64,000 nt of DNA from Pseudomonas putida (GCF_004357765.1 NZ_SMTE01000016.1:53822-117821); one strand, 5' to 3'. Counted from the first letter of the stretch, positions 1 through 9,333 are shown. The notes: generated from the letters alone by a model not told the origin. Made by a program: numbers and translations.

Positions 1-407
1 GCGCGGAGCTGCATCGCCTGATCGATGACCTGGCGACGCAGCCAGCACACCCGGCCCTCGGTGAAATGCAGGCAGTGGTGTCGCAGCGCCTGGCCGAGTG
101 GGCAGCGCTGACCCGTGAGGTCATCGCCGCGTGCCACCGCGACCCGCAGGAGATCGGCGCTACATCGGTCGACTTCCTGGCCTACAGCGCCTATGTCTTG
201 CTGGCGGCGCTGTGGCTGCGCGCTGCGTCCTGCGCCCAGGCGGCCCTGGACGCGGGCAGCGGGGAACGGGCGTTCTACCGGGCCAAGCTCAAGGTCGCGG
301 AGTTTTACTGGCGACGGCTGTTGCCCCGTGCCGATGGGCATCGCCAGGCGTTGTCAGGCGGCGCTGGCTGCCTGATGGCGATGGATGAGCAAGAGTTCGG
401 CCTGTAG
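1..407 (+). CDS. Acyl-CoA dehydrogenase, C-terminal part (cut by window edge)
   Basis: The frame is open from the first bases and ends at 407, so only the last ~135 residues of a longer protein are visible. The alpha-helical, Arg/Ala-rich tail with the segments DFLAYSAYVLLAALWLRAA and FYRAKLKVAEFYWRRLLPR resembles the extra C-terminal domain of large (about 590-residue) acyl-CoA dehydrogenases, which pack this helix bundle behind the FAD domain. The catalytic region lies outside the window, so the substrate cannot be judged. The downstream alcohol dehydrogenase and thioesterase on the same strand fit a small fatty-acid or alcohol oxidation cluster. An internal ATG at 66 is not the true start. 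Confidence 0.7.
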   Translation, partial: AELHRLIDDLATQPAHPALGEMQAVVSQRLAEWAALTREVIAACHRDPQEIGATSVDFLAYSAYVLLAALWLRAASCAQAALDAGSGERAFYRAKLKVAEFYWRRLLPRADGHRQALSGGAGCLMAMDEQEFGL

Positions 408-475
408 CCACGGCTGGCCCCCTGCAGACAGGGGGCCGGCAGCACCTGCCATGGATAACGACAAGAGGAATGCCC

Positions 476-1639
476 ATGCAGCCCTTCACCTTCAACACCA
501 CTGCGCAGTTGATCAGCGAATCCGGTGCGGCGCGGCGCCTGGCCGAGCTGTGTCGAGCGCGTGGCGCCCGACGCGTGCTGATCGTCACCGACCCAGGCAT
601 TGCGCGTCTGGGCATGCTCGACGACATCGTCCCCGGCTTCACCCAGGCCAAGGTGAGCGTGGCGCTGTTCACTGAAGTCAACGCCGATCCGACCGAAGCC
701 TGCGTTCTCGCGGCCACCGCCCGCGCCCGGCATATCGGCGCCGACCTGGTGATCGGCTTTGGCGGCGGCAGTTCGATGGACGTAGCGAAACTGGTGGCGT
801 TGCTCGCTCACCCCGAATGCAGGCAACCGCTGAGCGCGCTGTACGGCATCGACCGCGCCGAGGGCCAGCGATTGCCGCTGATCCAGGTGCCCACCACTGC
901 CGGCACCGGCTCGGAAGTGACCGCCGTGGCCGTGGTCACCACCGGCGAGACGACCAAAATGGGGGTGATCTCACCGCTGTTGCTCCCGGATCTTGCCCTG
1001 CTCGACGCCGATCGTACCTTGGGCTTGCCACCGGCCATCACCGCCGCGACCGGCATCGACGCCATGGTCCATGCGATCGAGGCCTACACCAGCAAGCTCA
1101 AGCGTAATCCGCTGTCGGCGATGCTGGCCCGCGAGGCCCTGCGTCTGCTGGCGAGCAATATCGATCAGGCGGTGCACAACGGTGGCAACCTGCAGGCGCG
1201 TCAGGCCATGCTGCTTGGTGCCTGCCTGGCCGGCCAGGCGTTCGCCAACGCGCCGGTGGCCGCCGTGCATGCACTGGCCTACCCATTGGGCGGCCACTTC
1301 CATGTACCCCATGGCCTGGCCAACGCTTTGGTACTGCCCCATGTACTGGCGTTCAATCGGCCCGAGGCGGTGACCGACTACGCCGTGTTGGCCAGCGACC
1401 TGCTGGGCCCGCGCCTGCGCCCTGGCGATGCCTACGCCCAGAGCCAACAGTTGATCGACGAACTGGCCGAACTGGTTCCGCGCTGCGGGCTGCCCAACCG
1501 CCTGCGCGAGGTGGGTGTACCGCGGCATTGGCTCGAACCGTTGGCCGAGGATGCCTTCAAGCAGCAGCGGCTACTGGTCAACAACCCGCGCGAAGTCAGC
1601 CAGGCCGATGCCCTGGCCATCTACCATGCGGCGTACTGA
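476..1639 (+). CDS. Iron-containing (group III) alcohol dehydrogenase
   Basis: This 387-residue protein has the full layout of iron-type NAD(P)-dependent alcohol dehydrogenases, which oxidise primary alcohols or reduce aldehydes in the cytosol. Visible signatures are the nucleotide-binding GGGSSMDVAK near residue 97, PTTAGTGSEVT near 142, and metal-site segments DAMVHAIEAY near 195 and AVHALAYPLGGHFHVPHG near 262 that supply the Asp and His ligands. The start at 476 is preferred over the ATG at 470 because GAGGA at 465-469 then sits 6 nt upstream. The thioesterase gene begins 2 nt after the stop, so they are almost surely cotranscribed. The substrate is unknown. Confidence 0.93.
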   Translation: MQPFTFNTTAQLISESGAARRLAELCRARGARRVLIVTDPGIARLGMLDDIVPGFTQAKVSVALFTEVNADPTEACVLAATARARHIGADLVIGFGGGSSMDVAKLVALLAHPECRQPLSALYGIDRAEGQRLPLIQVPTTAGTGSEVTAVAVVTTGETTKMGVISPLLLPDLALLDADRTLGLPPAITAATGIDAMVHAIEAYTSKLKRNPLSAMLAREALRLLASNIDQAVHNGGNLQARQAMLLGACLAGQAFANAPVAAVHALAYPLGGHFHVPHGLANALVLPHVLAFNRPEAVTDYAVLASDLLGPRLRPGDAYAQSQQLIDELAELVPRCGLPNRLREVGVPRHWLEPLAEDAFKQQRLLVNNPREVSQADALAIYHAAY

Positions 1640-1641
1640 GT

Positions 1642-2079
1642 ATGGCCAGGCAACCACCGCAACGCGGTGAGTACCGTCAGTTCGTACCGATCACCACGCG
1701 CTGGCACGACAATGACGTCTATGGCCACGTCAACAACGTGGTGTACTACGGCTACTTCGACAGTGCGGTGAATACCTGGCTGATCGAGCGCGGCGGCCTG
1801 GATATCCGCGGCGATCGCGTGGTGGCCTACGTGGTGGGCTCGAGCTGTGACTATTTTGCCGGTGTCGCCTTTCCGCAGCGGCTCGAAGTGGGCCTGGCGG
1901 TGGAGCGCCTGGGGCACAGTTCGGTGCACTACGCCTTGGCGGTGTTCGTCGAGGGCGAGGACCAGGCCAGGGCGGCCGGGCGCTTCATTCATGCCTACGT
2001 AGACCGCGACCTGGAGCGTGCCGTGGCGGTGCCGGACGCGGTGCGCGATCTGCTCACGCCATTGCTGCGCGATGCCTGA
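1642..2079 (+). CDS. Acyl-CoA thioesterase, 4HBT hot-dog family
   Basis: This 145-residue protein carries the YbgC/4-hydroxybenzoyl-CoA thioesterase signature HDNDVYGHVNNVVYYGYFD near residue 22, which holds the catalytic Asp and the first hot-dog helix. Its length fits a single hot-dog domain that would act as a tetramer hydrolysing acyl-CoA thioesters. An upstream extension of the frame to 1528 lies inside the alcohol dehydrogenase gene. The ATG at 1642 follows that stop directly and gives the normal N-terminus. It probably works with the preceding dehydrogenases; chain-length specificity cannot be read. Confidence 0.88.
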   Translation: MARQPPQRGEYRQFVPITTRWHDNDVYGHVNNVVYYGYFDSAVNTWLIERGGLDIRGDRVVAYVVGSSCDYFAGVAFPQRLEVGLAVERLGHSSVHYALAVFVEGEDQARAAGRFIHAYVDRDLERAVAVPDAVRDLLTPLLRDA

Positions 2080-2382
2080 GCGCTGATGCAGACCCGGGTG
2101 GATGGCACAGGCGTAGCCGGTCCCATCCCCCGCGTTGGTTCATGGTGTGTTGCCTCTGCGCGACATTCCCCGAAGCCGCTCGCCGTGTGTACCACCTTGG
2201 TGCGCGGCGCCTCAAAATAGGGTAAAAAGCACACCCAGAAGCCCATATCAAAGTCAGATAAGTGCACTCTGCACATACATCATCATGCCCAACGCCCGCT
2301 TTTGCCCCGTTGTTCAACCAATCGCCACTCGGCCCGCTTATTGCTCTAGCTGCTCCACCTTCCACCCGGAGCACCACTCGAA
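2080..2382 (+). promoter_or_regulatory. Gene-free leader/promoter region of the cytosine operon
   Basis: About 300 bp separate the thioesterase stop from codB. No coding signal stands out. The part nearer codB is AT-richer (around 2213-2290) and holds a small GTGCA-CTC-TGCAC dyad at about 2261-2273, which could be part of a promoter or operator. It is the only sizeable gap before the three overlapping cytosine genes, so the operon promoter should lie here. No recognisable riboswitch fold was seen. Confidence 0.4.
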
Positions 2383-3648
2383 ATGACTGCCCCCAGCGAA
2401 TTCCCACTGACCGAAGCGCCTGCCAGCGCGCGCAAGGGCCTGCTGCCCATCGCCATGGTCCTGTTCAGTTTCACCTTCTTCACCGGCACCATGTTCGCCG
2501 GTGGCAAGCTCGGCATGGCGTTCAACTTCGTCGACATGCTGTGGATCGCCGCCATCGGTAATACCTTGCTGGCCTTGTATGCCGCGGCACTGGCGTTCAT
2601 CGCTTCGCGCAGTGGCCTCAACACGGTACTGATGGGGCGCTTCTGTTTCGGTGAGGCGGGCAGCCGGCTGTCTGACTTCATCCTGGGCTTTGCCGAACTG
2701 GGCTGGTACGCCTGGGGCACCGCCACGGTCGCCATCGTGCTGGTGAAGATGCTCGGTCTGGGTCAGGGCTTCACGGTGCCGCTGATGGTGCTGTTCGGCC
2801 TTGGCTTCAGCCTGACCGCGATCATCGGTTTCAAAGGACTGGACCTGCTTTCGCGGGTCTCGGTGCCGCTGATGTTCGTCCTGCTGGTAATTTCCATGAT
2901 CATCGCCACCCAGCACGTTGGCGGCTTGCAGCAACTGGCTGCCCTGGTGCCGCACGAGGCCATGAGTTTCTCGGCGGCGGTGACCATGGTCTTCGGCACC
3001 TTCGCCAGTGGCGCCACCCAGGCCACCAACTGGACCCGCCTGGCACGTAGCGGGCGGATCGCGGTGATCGCCAGCATCGTCGCCTTCCTGCTCGGCAATG
3101 GCCTGATGGTGGTGGCCGGGGCGTGGTGCGCGATGGTCTACCAGCAGGCCGACATCGTCGAGGTGATGATCCTCCAGGGCCTGTCGTTCGCGGCGGTGAT
3201 CATGCTCTGCCTGAATCTTTGGACCATCCAGGGTCCGACCATCTACAACGTCTCGGCGGCCGCCTGTCACCTTCTGCGCAGCGAGCGCCGGCGCACGATG
3301 ACCCTGGCTGCCGCCGGCGTCGGCATCGTTCTGGCGGTGGGCGGCATGTACGAAATGCTGATTCCCTTCCTGGTGCTGCTGGGGTCGATCATTCCGCCGG
3401 TGGGCGGGGTGATCATGGCCGACTTCACCTACCGCCATCGCGGTCGCTACCCAGCCTTGGCTTCGGTACGCCTGCCACGCTACAACCTCATCGGCCTGGT
3501 CGCCTATGCCGTGGGCGCGGTGCTGGCCTACTGGTCGCCCTGGGTCGCGCCGTTGGTCGGCATCGGCGCCTCGGCGCTGTGCTACATCGTACTGCTCGAG
3601 CTGACCGGCCAGGGCCGCTTCGTGGTCCGGCAGCCGGCTGAATCGTGA
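2383..3648 (+). CDS. codB: Cytosine permease CodB (NCS1 family)
   Basis: This is a 421-residue, about 12-helix membrane protein. The NCS1 purine/cytosine permease features are visible: the first helix FTFFTGTMFAGGKLGMAFNF, the segment FGTFASGATQATNWTRLARS near residue 206, and a late PPVGGVIMADF loop near 336. It should import cytosine by cation or proton symport for deamination by the deaminase encoded 1.2 kb downstream. The stop codon overlaps the GTG start of the next gene by 4 nt, so the two are translationally coupled. Confidence 0.93.
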   Translation: MTAPSEFPLTEAPASARKGLLPIAMVLFSFTFFTGTMFAGGKLGMAFNFVDMLWIAAIGNTLLALYAAALAFIASRSGLNTVLMGRFCFGEAGSRLSDFILGFAELGWYAWGTATVAIVLVKMLGLGQGFTVPLMVLFGLGFSLTAIIGFKGLDLLSRVSVPLMFVLLVISMIIATQHVGGLQQLAALVPHEAMSFSAAVTMVFGTFASGATQATNWTRLARSGRIAVIASIVAFLLGNGLMVVAGAWCAMVYQQADIVEVMILQGLSFAAVIMLCLNLWTIQGPTIYNVSAAACHLLRSERRRTMTLAAAGVGIVLAVGGMYEMLIPFLVLLGSIIPPVGGVIMADFTYRHRGRYPALASVRLPRYNLIGLVAYAVGAVLAYWSPWVAPLVGIGASALCYIVLLELTGQGRFVVRQPAES

Positions 3649-4862
3649 GCCTGGCCCTCGAAGAGCTGTTGGCCCTGCCGGGGCTCGAGGCCATGGCGGT
3701 GCGCGCCGGTGCGCGCAATCTGCAGCGCACCGTGCGATGGCCCTACGTGGCGGAGAACGAAGGCATCGCCGAGTGGGTGATGGGCGGCGAACTGGTGTTC
3801 GTCACCGGCATCAACCACCCGCGCGAGGAGGCCAACCTGCTGCAACTGGTCGAGGATGGCGAAGCGGTGGGTATCGCCGGATTGGTGATCCTCACTGGCG
3901 AGTGCTACATCCAGCGCATCCCGCCCAAGGTGATCGAGCGCTGTGAGCAATTGGGCCTGCCGCTGATCGAGCAGCCCTATGCGCTGAAGATGGTGGTGGT
4001 CACTCACTTGATCGGCACGGCGCTTGTGCAGATGGCCCAGACCCGTCGTTCGCGTCATGACATTCTCGGCCAACTGCTCAGTGGCGATTACCCCAGCCTG
4101 GCCATCGCCCGGCAGCGCGCGGCGCACCTGCAACTGCCGCTGGACGAGCCACGACGTCTGGTGGCGCTGCGCCTGGCGGCGGTGAGCGGGTTGTTCGAGC
4201 GACATGGGCCGGAGCAGGGCGAGCGCTTGTGGCAACAGGCCCGGCAAGCCCTTGAAGAGCACCTGGAGGCTTGGTGCCGCCGTTTGCCGGGGGCGCTCAG
4301 CGCGCAGTTGCCGGGCGACCTGTTCGTCCTGCTGTTACCCGAGCAGACCGACCTGCGCGCGCTGCTGGCCGCGCTGCATGGTCAGTTGGCCGAGCCTGCC
4401 GGGGAAATGCAGATATTCATGGGGCTTTCGTCCACCGTCAGCGACTGCGGCCACTACCGTAGAGCGCTGAACGAGGCGCGCCAGGCGCTGGAGGTGGCCC
4501 AGGACCTGCGCCCGGCCAGCGGCCTGTGCGACTTCAGCGAGCTGGGCGTGTTGCGCCTGTTGCAGGGCATCGGCGATCGCACGGTCATCGACGCCTTCGT
4601 CGCCCAGACCCTCGGCCCGCTCATCGAGACCGGCCGCAAACACCCCCATACGCTGGTCCACACCCTCGACGCGCTGATCAACGAGAACGGCAATGGCCAA
4701 AGGGCTGCGCAGCGTCTCGGGCTGCATCGCAATACCATCAACCAACGCATGCAACGTATCGAACAATTGAGCGGCCTGTCGCTGGACGACCCGCTGTTTC
4801 GCATGAACGCCTCGGTGGCGCTGCTGATCTGGCGCATGACCGAAGCGAACGACAAGGAGTAA
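3645..4862 (+). CDS. PucR/CdaR-family transcriptional regulator of the cytosine operon
   Basis: This 405-residue regulator begins with GTG at 3645, overlapping the codB stop. Residues 1-125 match the PucR N-terminal sensory domain (EELLALPGLEAMAVRAGARN; GELVFVTGINHPREEANLL). The C-terminus (about 340-395, with NGQRAAQRLGLHRNTINQRM) is the PucR-type HTH. Family members respond to purine or pyrimidine catabolites. Its place between permease and deaminase, with overlapping codons, predicts autoregulated control of cytosine use. Whether it activates or represses cannot be told from sequence. Confidence 0.9.
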   Translation: MSLALEELLALPGLEAMAVRAGARNLQRTVRWPYVAENEGIAEWVMGGELVFVTGINHPREEANLLQLVEDGEAVGIAGLVILTGECYIQRIPPKVIERCEQLGLPLIEQPYALKMVVVTHLIGTALVQMAQTRRSRHDILGQLLSGDYPSLAIARQRAAHLQLPLDEPRRLVALRLAAVSGLFERHGPEQGERLWQQARQALEEHLEAWCRRLPGALSAQLPGDLFVLLLPEQTDLRALLAALHGQLAEPAGEMQIFMGLSSTVSDCGHYRRALNEARQALEVAQDLRPASGLCDFSELGVLRLLQGIGDRTVIDAFVAQTLGPLIETGRKHPHTLVHTLDALINENGNGQRAAQRLGLHRNTINQRMQRIEQLSGLSLDDPLFRMNASVALLIWRMTEANDKE

Positions 4863-4868
4863 CGCCTG

Positions 4869-6110
4869 ATGAACATCATTAACGCCCGCCTGCGCGGCAA
4901 ACCTGGGCTGTACCGCATCGAATTGAGCGGCGAACGCATCGCCGCCATCCATGCCCAACAGGATGTCGCCGTACCCACAGCCGACAGCGACATCGACGCC
5001 GGCCAGAACCTGGTCACCGCACCCTTCGTGGAACCGCACATTCACCTCGATGCCACGCTCACCGCTGGCGAACCGGCCTGGAACATGAGCGGCACGCTGT
5101 TCGAGGGCATCGAGCGCTGGGCCGAGCGCAAGGCCTTGACCACCCACGACGACATCAAGCGCCGCGCTACCAAGACCATCGGCATGCTGGTGGACCATGG
5201 CATCCAGCACGTACGGACCCACGTCGATGTCACCGACCCGACCTTGACCGCGCTCAAGGCCATGGTCGAAGTCCGTGAAGAAGTGCGTCACCTGGTCGAC
5301 CTGCAGATCGTCGCCTTCCCCCAGGAAGGTATCGAGAGCTATGACAATGGTCGTGCGCTGATGACCGAGGCCGTGGCGCTCGGGGCCGATGTGGTCGGCG
5401 GCATTCCGCATTTCGAGAACACCCGCGACCAGGGTGTGTCGTCGATCAAGTTCCTGATGGACCTGGCTGAGCGGACCGGCTGCCTGGTGGACGTGCACTG
5501 TGACGAGACCGACGACCCGCAGTCGCGCTTCCTCGAAGTGCTTGCCGAAGAGGCGCGGGTACGCGGCATGGGCGCGCAGGTGACCGCCAGCCACACCGTG
5601 GCCATGGGCTCGTATGACAATGCCTATTGCTCCAAGTTGTTCCGCCTGCTCAAGCGTTCGGGCATCAACTTCATCTCCTGCCCAACCGAGAGCATCCACC
5701 TGCAAGGCCGTTTCGACACCTGGCCCAAGCGCCGTGGGGTGACCCGCGTGGCGGAACTGGATCGCGCCGGCATCAACGTCTGCTTCGGCCAGGACTCCAT
5801 CGTCGATCCCTGGTATCCGCTGGGCAACGGCAACATCCTGCGCGTGCTCGAAGCCGGGCTGCATATCTGCCACATGCTCGGCTATGAAGACATCCAGCGC
5901 TCCCTGGACCTGATCACCGACAACAGTGCGCGCACCCTCAACCTGGGTGAGCGCTACGGGATCGAAGTCGGGCGACCGGCCAACCTGTTGGTGCTGTCGG
6001 CGCCCGACGACTACGAGATGATCCGTAGTCAGGGGCATGCACTGGTGTCGATCCGTGGCGGCAAGGTGTTGATGCGCCGCACCCCGGCGCAGGTAGAGCG
6101 TTTCGCCTGA
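4869..6110 (+). CDS. codA: Cytosine deaminase CodA
   Basis: This 413-residue amidohydrolase deaminates cytosine to uracil and ammonia. The metal and catalytic motifs are present in order: [13 protein letters not shown] near residue 56, [11 protein letters not shown] near 115, [10 protein letters not shown] near 208 (containing the proton-shuttling Glu region), [13 protein letters not shown] near 240 and [17 protein letters not shown] near 307. AAGGAG lies about 10 nt upstream, overlapping the end of the regulator gene. The length matches E. coli CodA. The operon ends at a long hairpin at 6131-6188. Confidence 0.95.
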   Translation: MNIINARLRGKPGLYRIELSGERIAAIHAQQDVAVPTADSDIDAGQNLVTAPFVEPHIHLDATLTAGEPAWNMSGTLFEGIERWAERKALTTHDDIKRRATKTIGMLVDHGIQHVRTHVDVTDPTLTALKAMVEVREEVRHLVDLQIVAFPQEGIESYDNGRALMTEAVALGADVVGGIPHFENTRDQGVSSIKFLMDLAERTGCLVDVHCDETDDPQSRFLEVLAEEARVRGMGAQVTASHTVAMGSYDNAYCSKLFRLLKRSGINFISCPTESIHLQGRFDTWPKRRGVTRVAELDRAGINVCFGQDSIVDPWYPLGNGNILRVLEAGLHICHMLGYEDIQRSLDLITDNSARTLNLGERYGIEVGRPANLLVLSAPDDYEMIRSQGHALVSIRGGKVLMRRTPAQVERFA

Positions 6111-6130
6111 GGTGCGGTGAGGCGTGCCCA

Positions 6131-6188
6131 AGCGCCTGACGTGGCGCCCAAGTGCCGAACGTTGCGGCACCTGGGCACCACAGGCGCT
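6131..6188. terminator. Long imperfect hairpin between codA and the DUF3618 operon
   Basis: Two arms (6131-6157 and 6165-6188) pair over about 24 bp with one small bulge. The outer 8 bp AGCGCCTG/CAGGCGCT and inner GTGCCG/CGGCAC are perfect. The two flanking operons converge here, so the structure can terminate transcription from both sides. There is no long T-run, so it may work as a stem barrier or be a REP-like repeat. Its right end touches the stop codon of the DUF3618 gene. Confidence 0.6.
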
Positions 6189-6994
6189 CAGTCGGCAAAG
6201 CCCAGGCCCGCGGACAGGTCGGTTTGCGCCGGTCGCGCACCCGCGCTCGGGTCGGGCTTGTCGCGGGCCTGCTCCATGCCCTGTTGCAGCGTGTCCTTGG
6301 CCTGCTGGGCGTTGCTCTTCAGGCTGTCGGTGACACGATCACTGGCTGCGCCGAGCAGCTGATCCTCCTTGCGTGTCGAAGGCAGCGCAGCACCCAATGC
6401 CGCGCCGAGCGCAATGCCCAGCGCCGCCAGCACCAGAGGCTGTTCCTTGAGCAAGTGCTCGACCTGGCCCTTGAGTGCACTCGCCTGGTCACCGGCAACC
6501 TGAGCCCCCTGGCGCAAGCTGTCGGCCGAACCATTGAGCGAATCCCGGGCGTCATGCCCCAGTTCGCTGGCTTTGTCGCGAAGGTCGTGGGCTTTGTCGC
6601 GCACGCTGTCGGTGGCTGCGTGCAGCGTGTCGCCGGCCTGGGCGAAAGCGCCCTTGACGCTGTTCACAGCCTCGCCGAGCTTGTCCCCCAGCCCAGGGCC
6701 GTGTTGCACCGGACCTGGGTTGAATGGGCGATTCTGATTGATGGCCAGCCACGCCAGGCCCAGTGCGGTGAGGGTAGTCGGCACCGGGTTGTTCTTCAGC
6801 GTCGTACCCAGGTTGTGGCAGAACTCGCCGCCGTTGCCCTTGGTGTAGGCCAACACCTGATCGACCAGTTGGCCTGGACTCAGCCGTTGCTCCAGAGCGT
6901 CGACCAGGTCGCTGATGCGGTCGCGTTTGGCGTTGATTTCCTGTTCCAGGGTATCGGGGCTCTTTTGCGCTTCGTGTTCGAATGACGTGCTCAT
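6188..6994 (-). CDS. DUF3618 domain-containing helical membrane-associated protein
   Basis: This 268-residue protein has an N-terminal DUF3618-like helix (TLEQEINAKRDRISDLVDAL) and a hydrophobic segment near residues 72-85 (TTLTALGLAWLAI). A long amphipathic Ala/Asp/Lys helix follows at about 100-180, and a second Ala/Gly-rich hydrophobic stretch near 190-210 (PLVLAALGIALGAALGAAL). Such proteins occur in Pseudomonas in operons with YqjE/holin-like and YqjD-like proteins. A role in envelope or ribosome association under stress is known for relatives but not proven here. Its ATG overlaps the stop of the upstream gene by 4 nt. Confidence 0.75.
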   Translation of the reverse strand: MSTSFEHEAQKSPDTLEQEINAKRDRISDLVDALEQRLSPGQLVDQVLAYTKGNGGEFCHNLGTTLKNNPVPTTLTALGLAWLAINQNRPFNPGPVQHGPGLGDKLGEAVNSVKGAFAQAGDTLHAATDSVRDKAHDLRDKASELGHDARDSLNGSADSLRQGAQVAGDQASALKGQVEHLLKEQPLVLAALGIALGAALGAALPSTRKEDQLLGAASDRVTDSLKSNAQQAKDTLQQGMEQARDKPDPSAGARPAQTDLSAGLGFAD

Positions 6995-7425
6995 GGCAGC
7001 TTCCTCTTCAGCGTGTCCTTGTCTTGCTGCATGGCGTGCAGGGTGCGGTCAGGCGCCAGGTGGGTGGGCTCGAACTGCTTCTTGCCCGCCTGCAGCATGA
7101 GGAAGCCGACGATCACCGTGATGCCTCCGACCAACAGTGCCGCGAGCCAGGGCTCGACCACCGTGGCCAGCCCATACACCGCCGCCAGCAGCAGGATGAT
7201 CAACCCGGCCAACAGCACGATGGCGCCCCCGGCGACGGCCGCGGTGCCGGCCTTGAGGGTGTTGAGGTTGTGCTGCAGTTCCGCCTTGGCCAGGGCCAGT
7301 TCCTTGGTGAACAGTTCGGGCACTTCGCGCATCAGTTGGCGCAGCAGGCCACCGACGCCCAGTTGGTCATCGACATGGGGAGCGGGGCGCGGTGGGATGG
7401 GTTGGAGTGGGTCGTTGTTCATCAT
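6991..7425 (-). CDS. Phage-holin-like (YqjE/Holin-X) two-helix membrane protein
   Basis: This ~144-residue protein has an N-terminal amphipathic helix (LLRQLMREVPELFTKELALA) and two transmembrane helices near residues 60-85 and 90-112. This is the layout of the actinobacterial Holin-X/YqjE family, which despite the name is chromosomal and usually non-lytic. The second ATG (7422) lies 6 nt from a strong AGGAGG and may be the used start; the first ATG (7425) overlaps the upstream stop. It is the middle gene of a tightly coupled three-gene operon. Confidence 0.8.
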   Translation of the reverse strand: MMNNDPLQPIPPRPAPHVDDQLGVGGLLRQLMREVPELFTKELALAKAELQHNLNTLKAGTAAVAGGAIVLLAGLIILLLAAVYGLATVVEPWLAALLVGGITVIVGFLMLQAGKKQFEPTHLAPDRTLHAMQQDKDTLKRKLP

Positions 7426-8051
7426 TCACCTCCTTTGAGCGGATCACGGTACAGCGGGGTGTCGGCGGTTGGGCTGTGTGTGCCAGGTTTCGCTGGATCG
7501 ACCGGCTCGGGATCGACCGGTGTGAAGGGCGCGTGGGTCGAGACATCGCTGGAGCGGTCTGGCGTGGGCGGGGTGGAGTGATAGGGCTCGCTCGCCCCGT
7601 AGGCCGCTGGCGGGGTGGACCCGGTGGTCGCCGTGGCGTGCCGGGCGCTGGCGCCGAGAAAGCGTGACAGGCCGAAGCCGATCGCCACGCTCCCGGCCAG
7701 AAACAACCCAGGATTGTCGCGGGCCAGGCGCGAGCCTTTGTGCAGCAAGTCTTCAGCGCTCTGGTGGCGCATCTGTTCGGCGAAGCTGCCCAGGCATTCG
7801 GCGGCTTGTGCCAGGTATTGGGACAAGCCCAGGCTGTCCTTGTCTTCCAGCGCCCGGGCAGCCGACTGTGCGCCTTGCTTGAGCGAGTCAAGCTGTTCGG
7901 CGGCGGCATCGCGGTAGTGGCTGTACTGCTCGGCGCCTTGGGCCTTGGTCTCGTCGAGCAAGGCGCCGGCCTCGTCGGCGATGCCGTGCAGATGGTCCTG
8001 GGTGCTGCCGGGCGGTGCTGAGTCCGGGGTGTTGCGGTCGCTGCTGTCCAT
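7422..8051 (-). CDS. YqjD/ElaB-like helical membrane protein, first gene of stress operon
   Basis: This protein of about 209 residues has an acidic, helical N-terminal half (GIADEAGALLDETKAQGAEQ and following heptads, about 20-110). A single hydrophobic segment NPGLFLAGSVAIGFGLSRFL follows near 115-135, then a Pro/Thr/Ser-rich disordered tail. The topology resembles DUF883/YqjD-type proteins. I chose ATG 8051 because GAGGGA lies 7 nt upstream; the frame stays open to 8096. It shares overlapping stop/start codons with the holin-like gene, so the three genes form one operon. Confidence 0.65.
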   Translation of the reverse strand: MDSSDRNTPDSAPPGSTQDHLHGIADEAGALLDETKAQGAEQYSHYRDAAAEQLDSLKQGAQSAARALEDKDSLGLSQYLAQAAECLGSFAEQMRHQSAEDLLHKGSRLARDNPGLFLAGSVAIGFGLSRFLGASARHATATTGSTPPAAYGASEPYHSTPPTPDRSSDVSTHAPFTPVDPEPVDPAKPGTHSPTADTPLYRDPLKGGE

Positions 8052-8243
8052 GATCGTGTCCCTCGATGAGTGGATATCCGGTACGGGCCGGCTCATTCAG
8101 GTGACGGAGCAGCGAGCGGGGGAGTTCAGTTGAATGGATGACCGACGTTTACTGCACGTTCCCAACAAAACGTGCAATGTTTTTCGGCGTTCAAAACATT
8201 TGGGTCGTAAGGGCGAATTGTCGCAATGTCTGGTGCGACAGGC

Positions 8244-9152
8244 TCACTGCAAACTGCCCCGCAGCGCCTCGATGAATACACTTTCCGCCCGGCTCATGCG
8301 CTGATCACGGTTCCACAGCAAATGGATGTCGACATCGGCGATGCCCTCATGGGGCGGCAGCTTCCACAGCAAGCCCGCCGTTACGTCATCGGCCACCACA
8401 TGCTCGGGCAGGCAGCCGATACCGAAGCCGGCGATGACCAGGCGACGTACTTCCTCCAGGCTCGGTGACGAGGCCACGATACGCCCGGAAAACCCCTGCT
8501 GGTCGCGGAAGATGGTCAGCGGAGAGAGCATGCCGCCGATCTGGTCGCTGCTGAAGCTGACGAAGTTCTCTTTCTGCAAATCGCCTTCCTGGCAGCCGAA
8601 CAAGCCATGGTGACGACCGCAGAAGAACGCGTACCGCTGGCGTTGGAACAACCGCTGTTCCAGGCGGGTCTGCGCCTTGCGGTTCAGGCTGAGCCCGGCG
8701 GTGGCGGTCTTTTCCTGCAGTGCCGCGACGATGTCCGAGCTGCGCATCACGTCGATCTGCAACTCCACCCGCGGGTGCTGGCGATGAAAGCCGGCGAGGA
8801 ACTCGTCGAGACGCTCGTTGACGATGCGGCTGATCATCAGCAGGCGCACCTTGCCCACCACTTCGTCCGCCGGGTGCTCCAACAGGCCACCGATCTGGGA
8901 CATCTGCCCATACACCTCGCCAGCCAGGGCGAACAGTTGCTCACCCACCTCGGTGAGCACGAAGCGTGGCCCGCGGCGGGCGATCAATTGACGTCCAAGT
9001 TGTTCTTCGAGGCGCTTGAGCGCCTGGCTCACCGCGGGCTGAGTGAGGTGCAGGCGTGCGGCGGCGCGGCTGATGGACAGTTCCTGGCCGATGACCCGGA
9101 AGGTGCGCAGCAGGTTCCAGTCGAGGCGATCGTTGAGCAGGCGGTCGGACAT
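8244..9152 (-). CDS. LysR-family transcriptional regulator
   Basis: This 302-residue regulator has a typical N-terminal winged HTH (residues about 12-72, with SISRAAARLHLTQPAVSQAL) and a PBP2-type effector domain behind it. It is transcribed away from the MHS transporter operon starting at 9334; the short AT-rich gap between them should hold its operator. By the usual LysR arrangement it would control the divergent transporter, M20 hydrolase and deacetylase genes. The effector is unknown. Confidence 0.92.
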   Translation of the reverse strand: MSDRLLNDRLDWNLLRTFRVIGQELSISRAAARLHLTQPAVSQALKRLEEQLGRQLIARRGPRFVLTEVGEQLFALAGEVYGQMSQIGGLLEHPADEVVGKVRLLMISRIVNERLDEFLAGFHRQHPRVELQIDVMRSSDIVAALQEKTATAGLSLNRKAQTRLEQRLFQRQRYAFFCGRHHGLFGCQEGDLQKENFVSFSSDQIGGMLSPLTIFRDQQGFSGRIVASSPSLEEVRRLVIAGFGIGCLPEHVVADDVTAGLLWKLPPHEGIADVDIHLLWNRDQRMSRAESVFIEALRGSLQ

Positions 9153-9333
9153 GGTTGGGGCTCGATGATAAGCGTGGCTAATAGTGCGAATAATAAATAG
9201 AAAATTGACTAATCATAGCCTGGAGCCGATAAATCGTTCTTATCGAGACGGGTTTGTCTGTGCTCGAACAAGCGCCATCAGAGCGCCCAATGACCTGTCC
9301 ACTCCTGCCAGAAAAACAAGCAAAGGAGCCACC

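Noticed and set aside
2338-3438. A 366-codon His/Gln-rich minus-strand frame opposite codB
   Set aside because: Low-complexity mirror of a membrane-protein gene; no ribosome site or domain.
4335-6170. A 611-codon minus-strand frame opposite codA and the PucR gene
   Set aside because: It is a shadow of GC-rich plus-strand codons; the plus-strand proteins have full catalytic motifs.
6991-7425. Prophage lysis module suggested by the holin-like protein
   Set aside because: No endolysin, spanin or other phage gene is near; the YqjE-like family is chromosomal and linked here to DUF3618 and YqjD-like genes.
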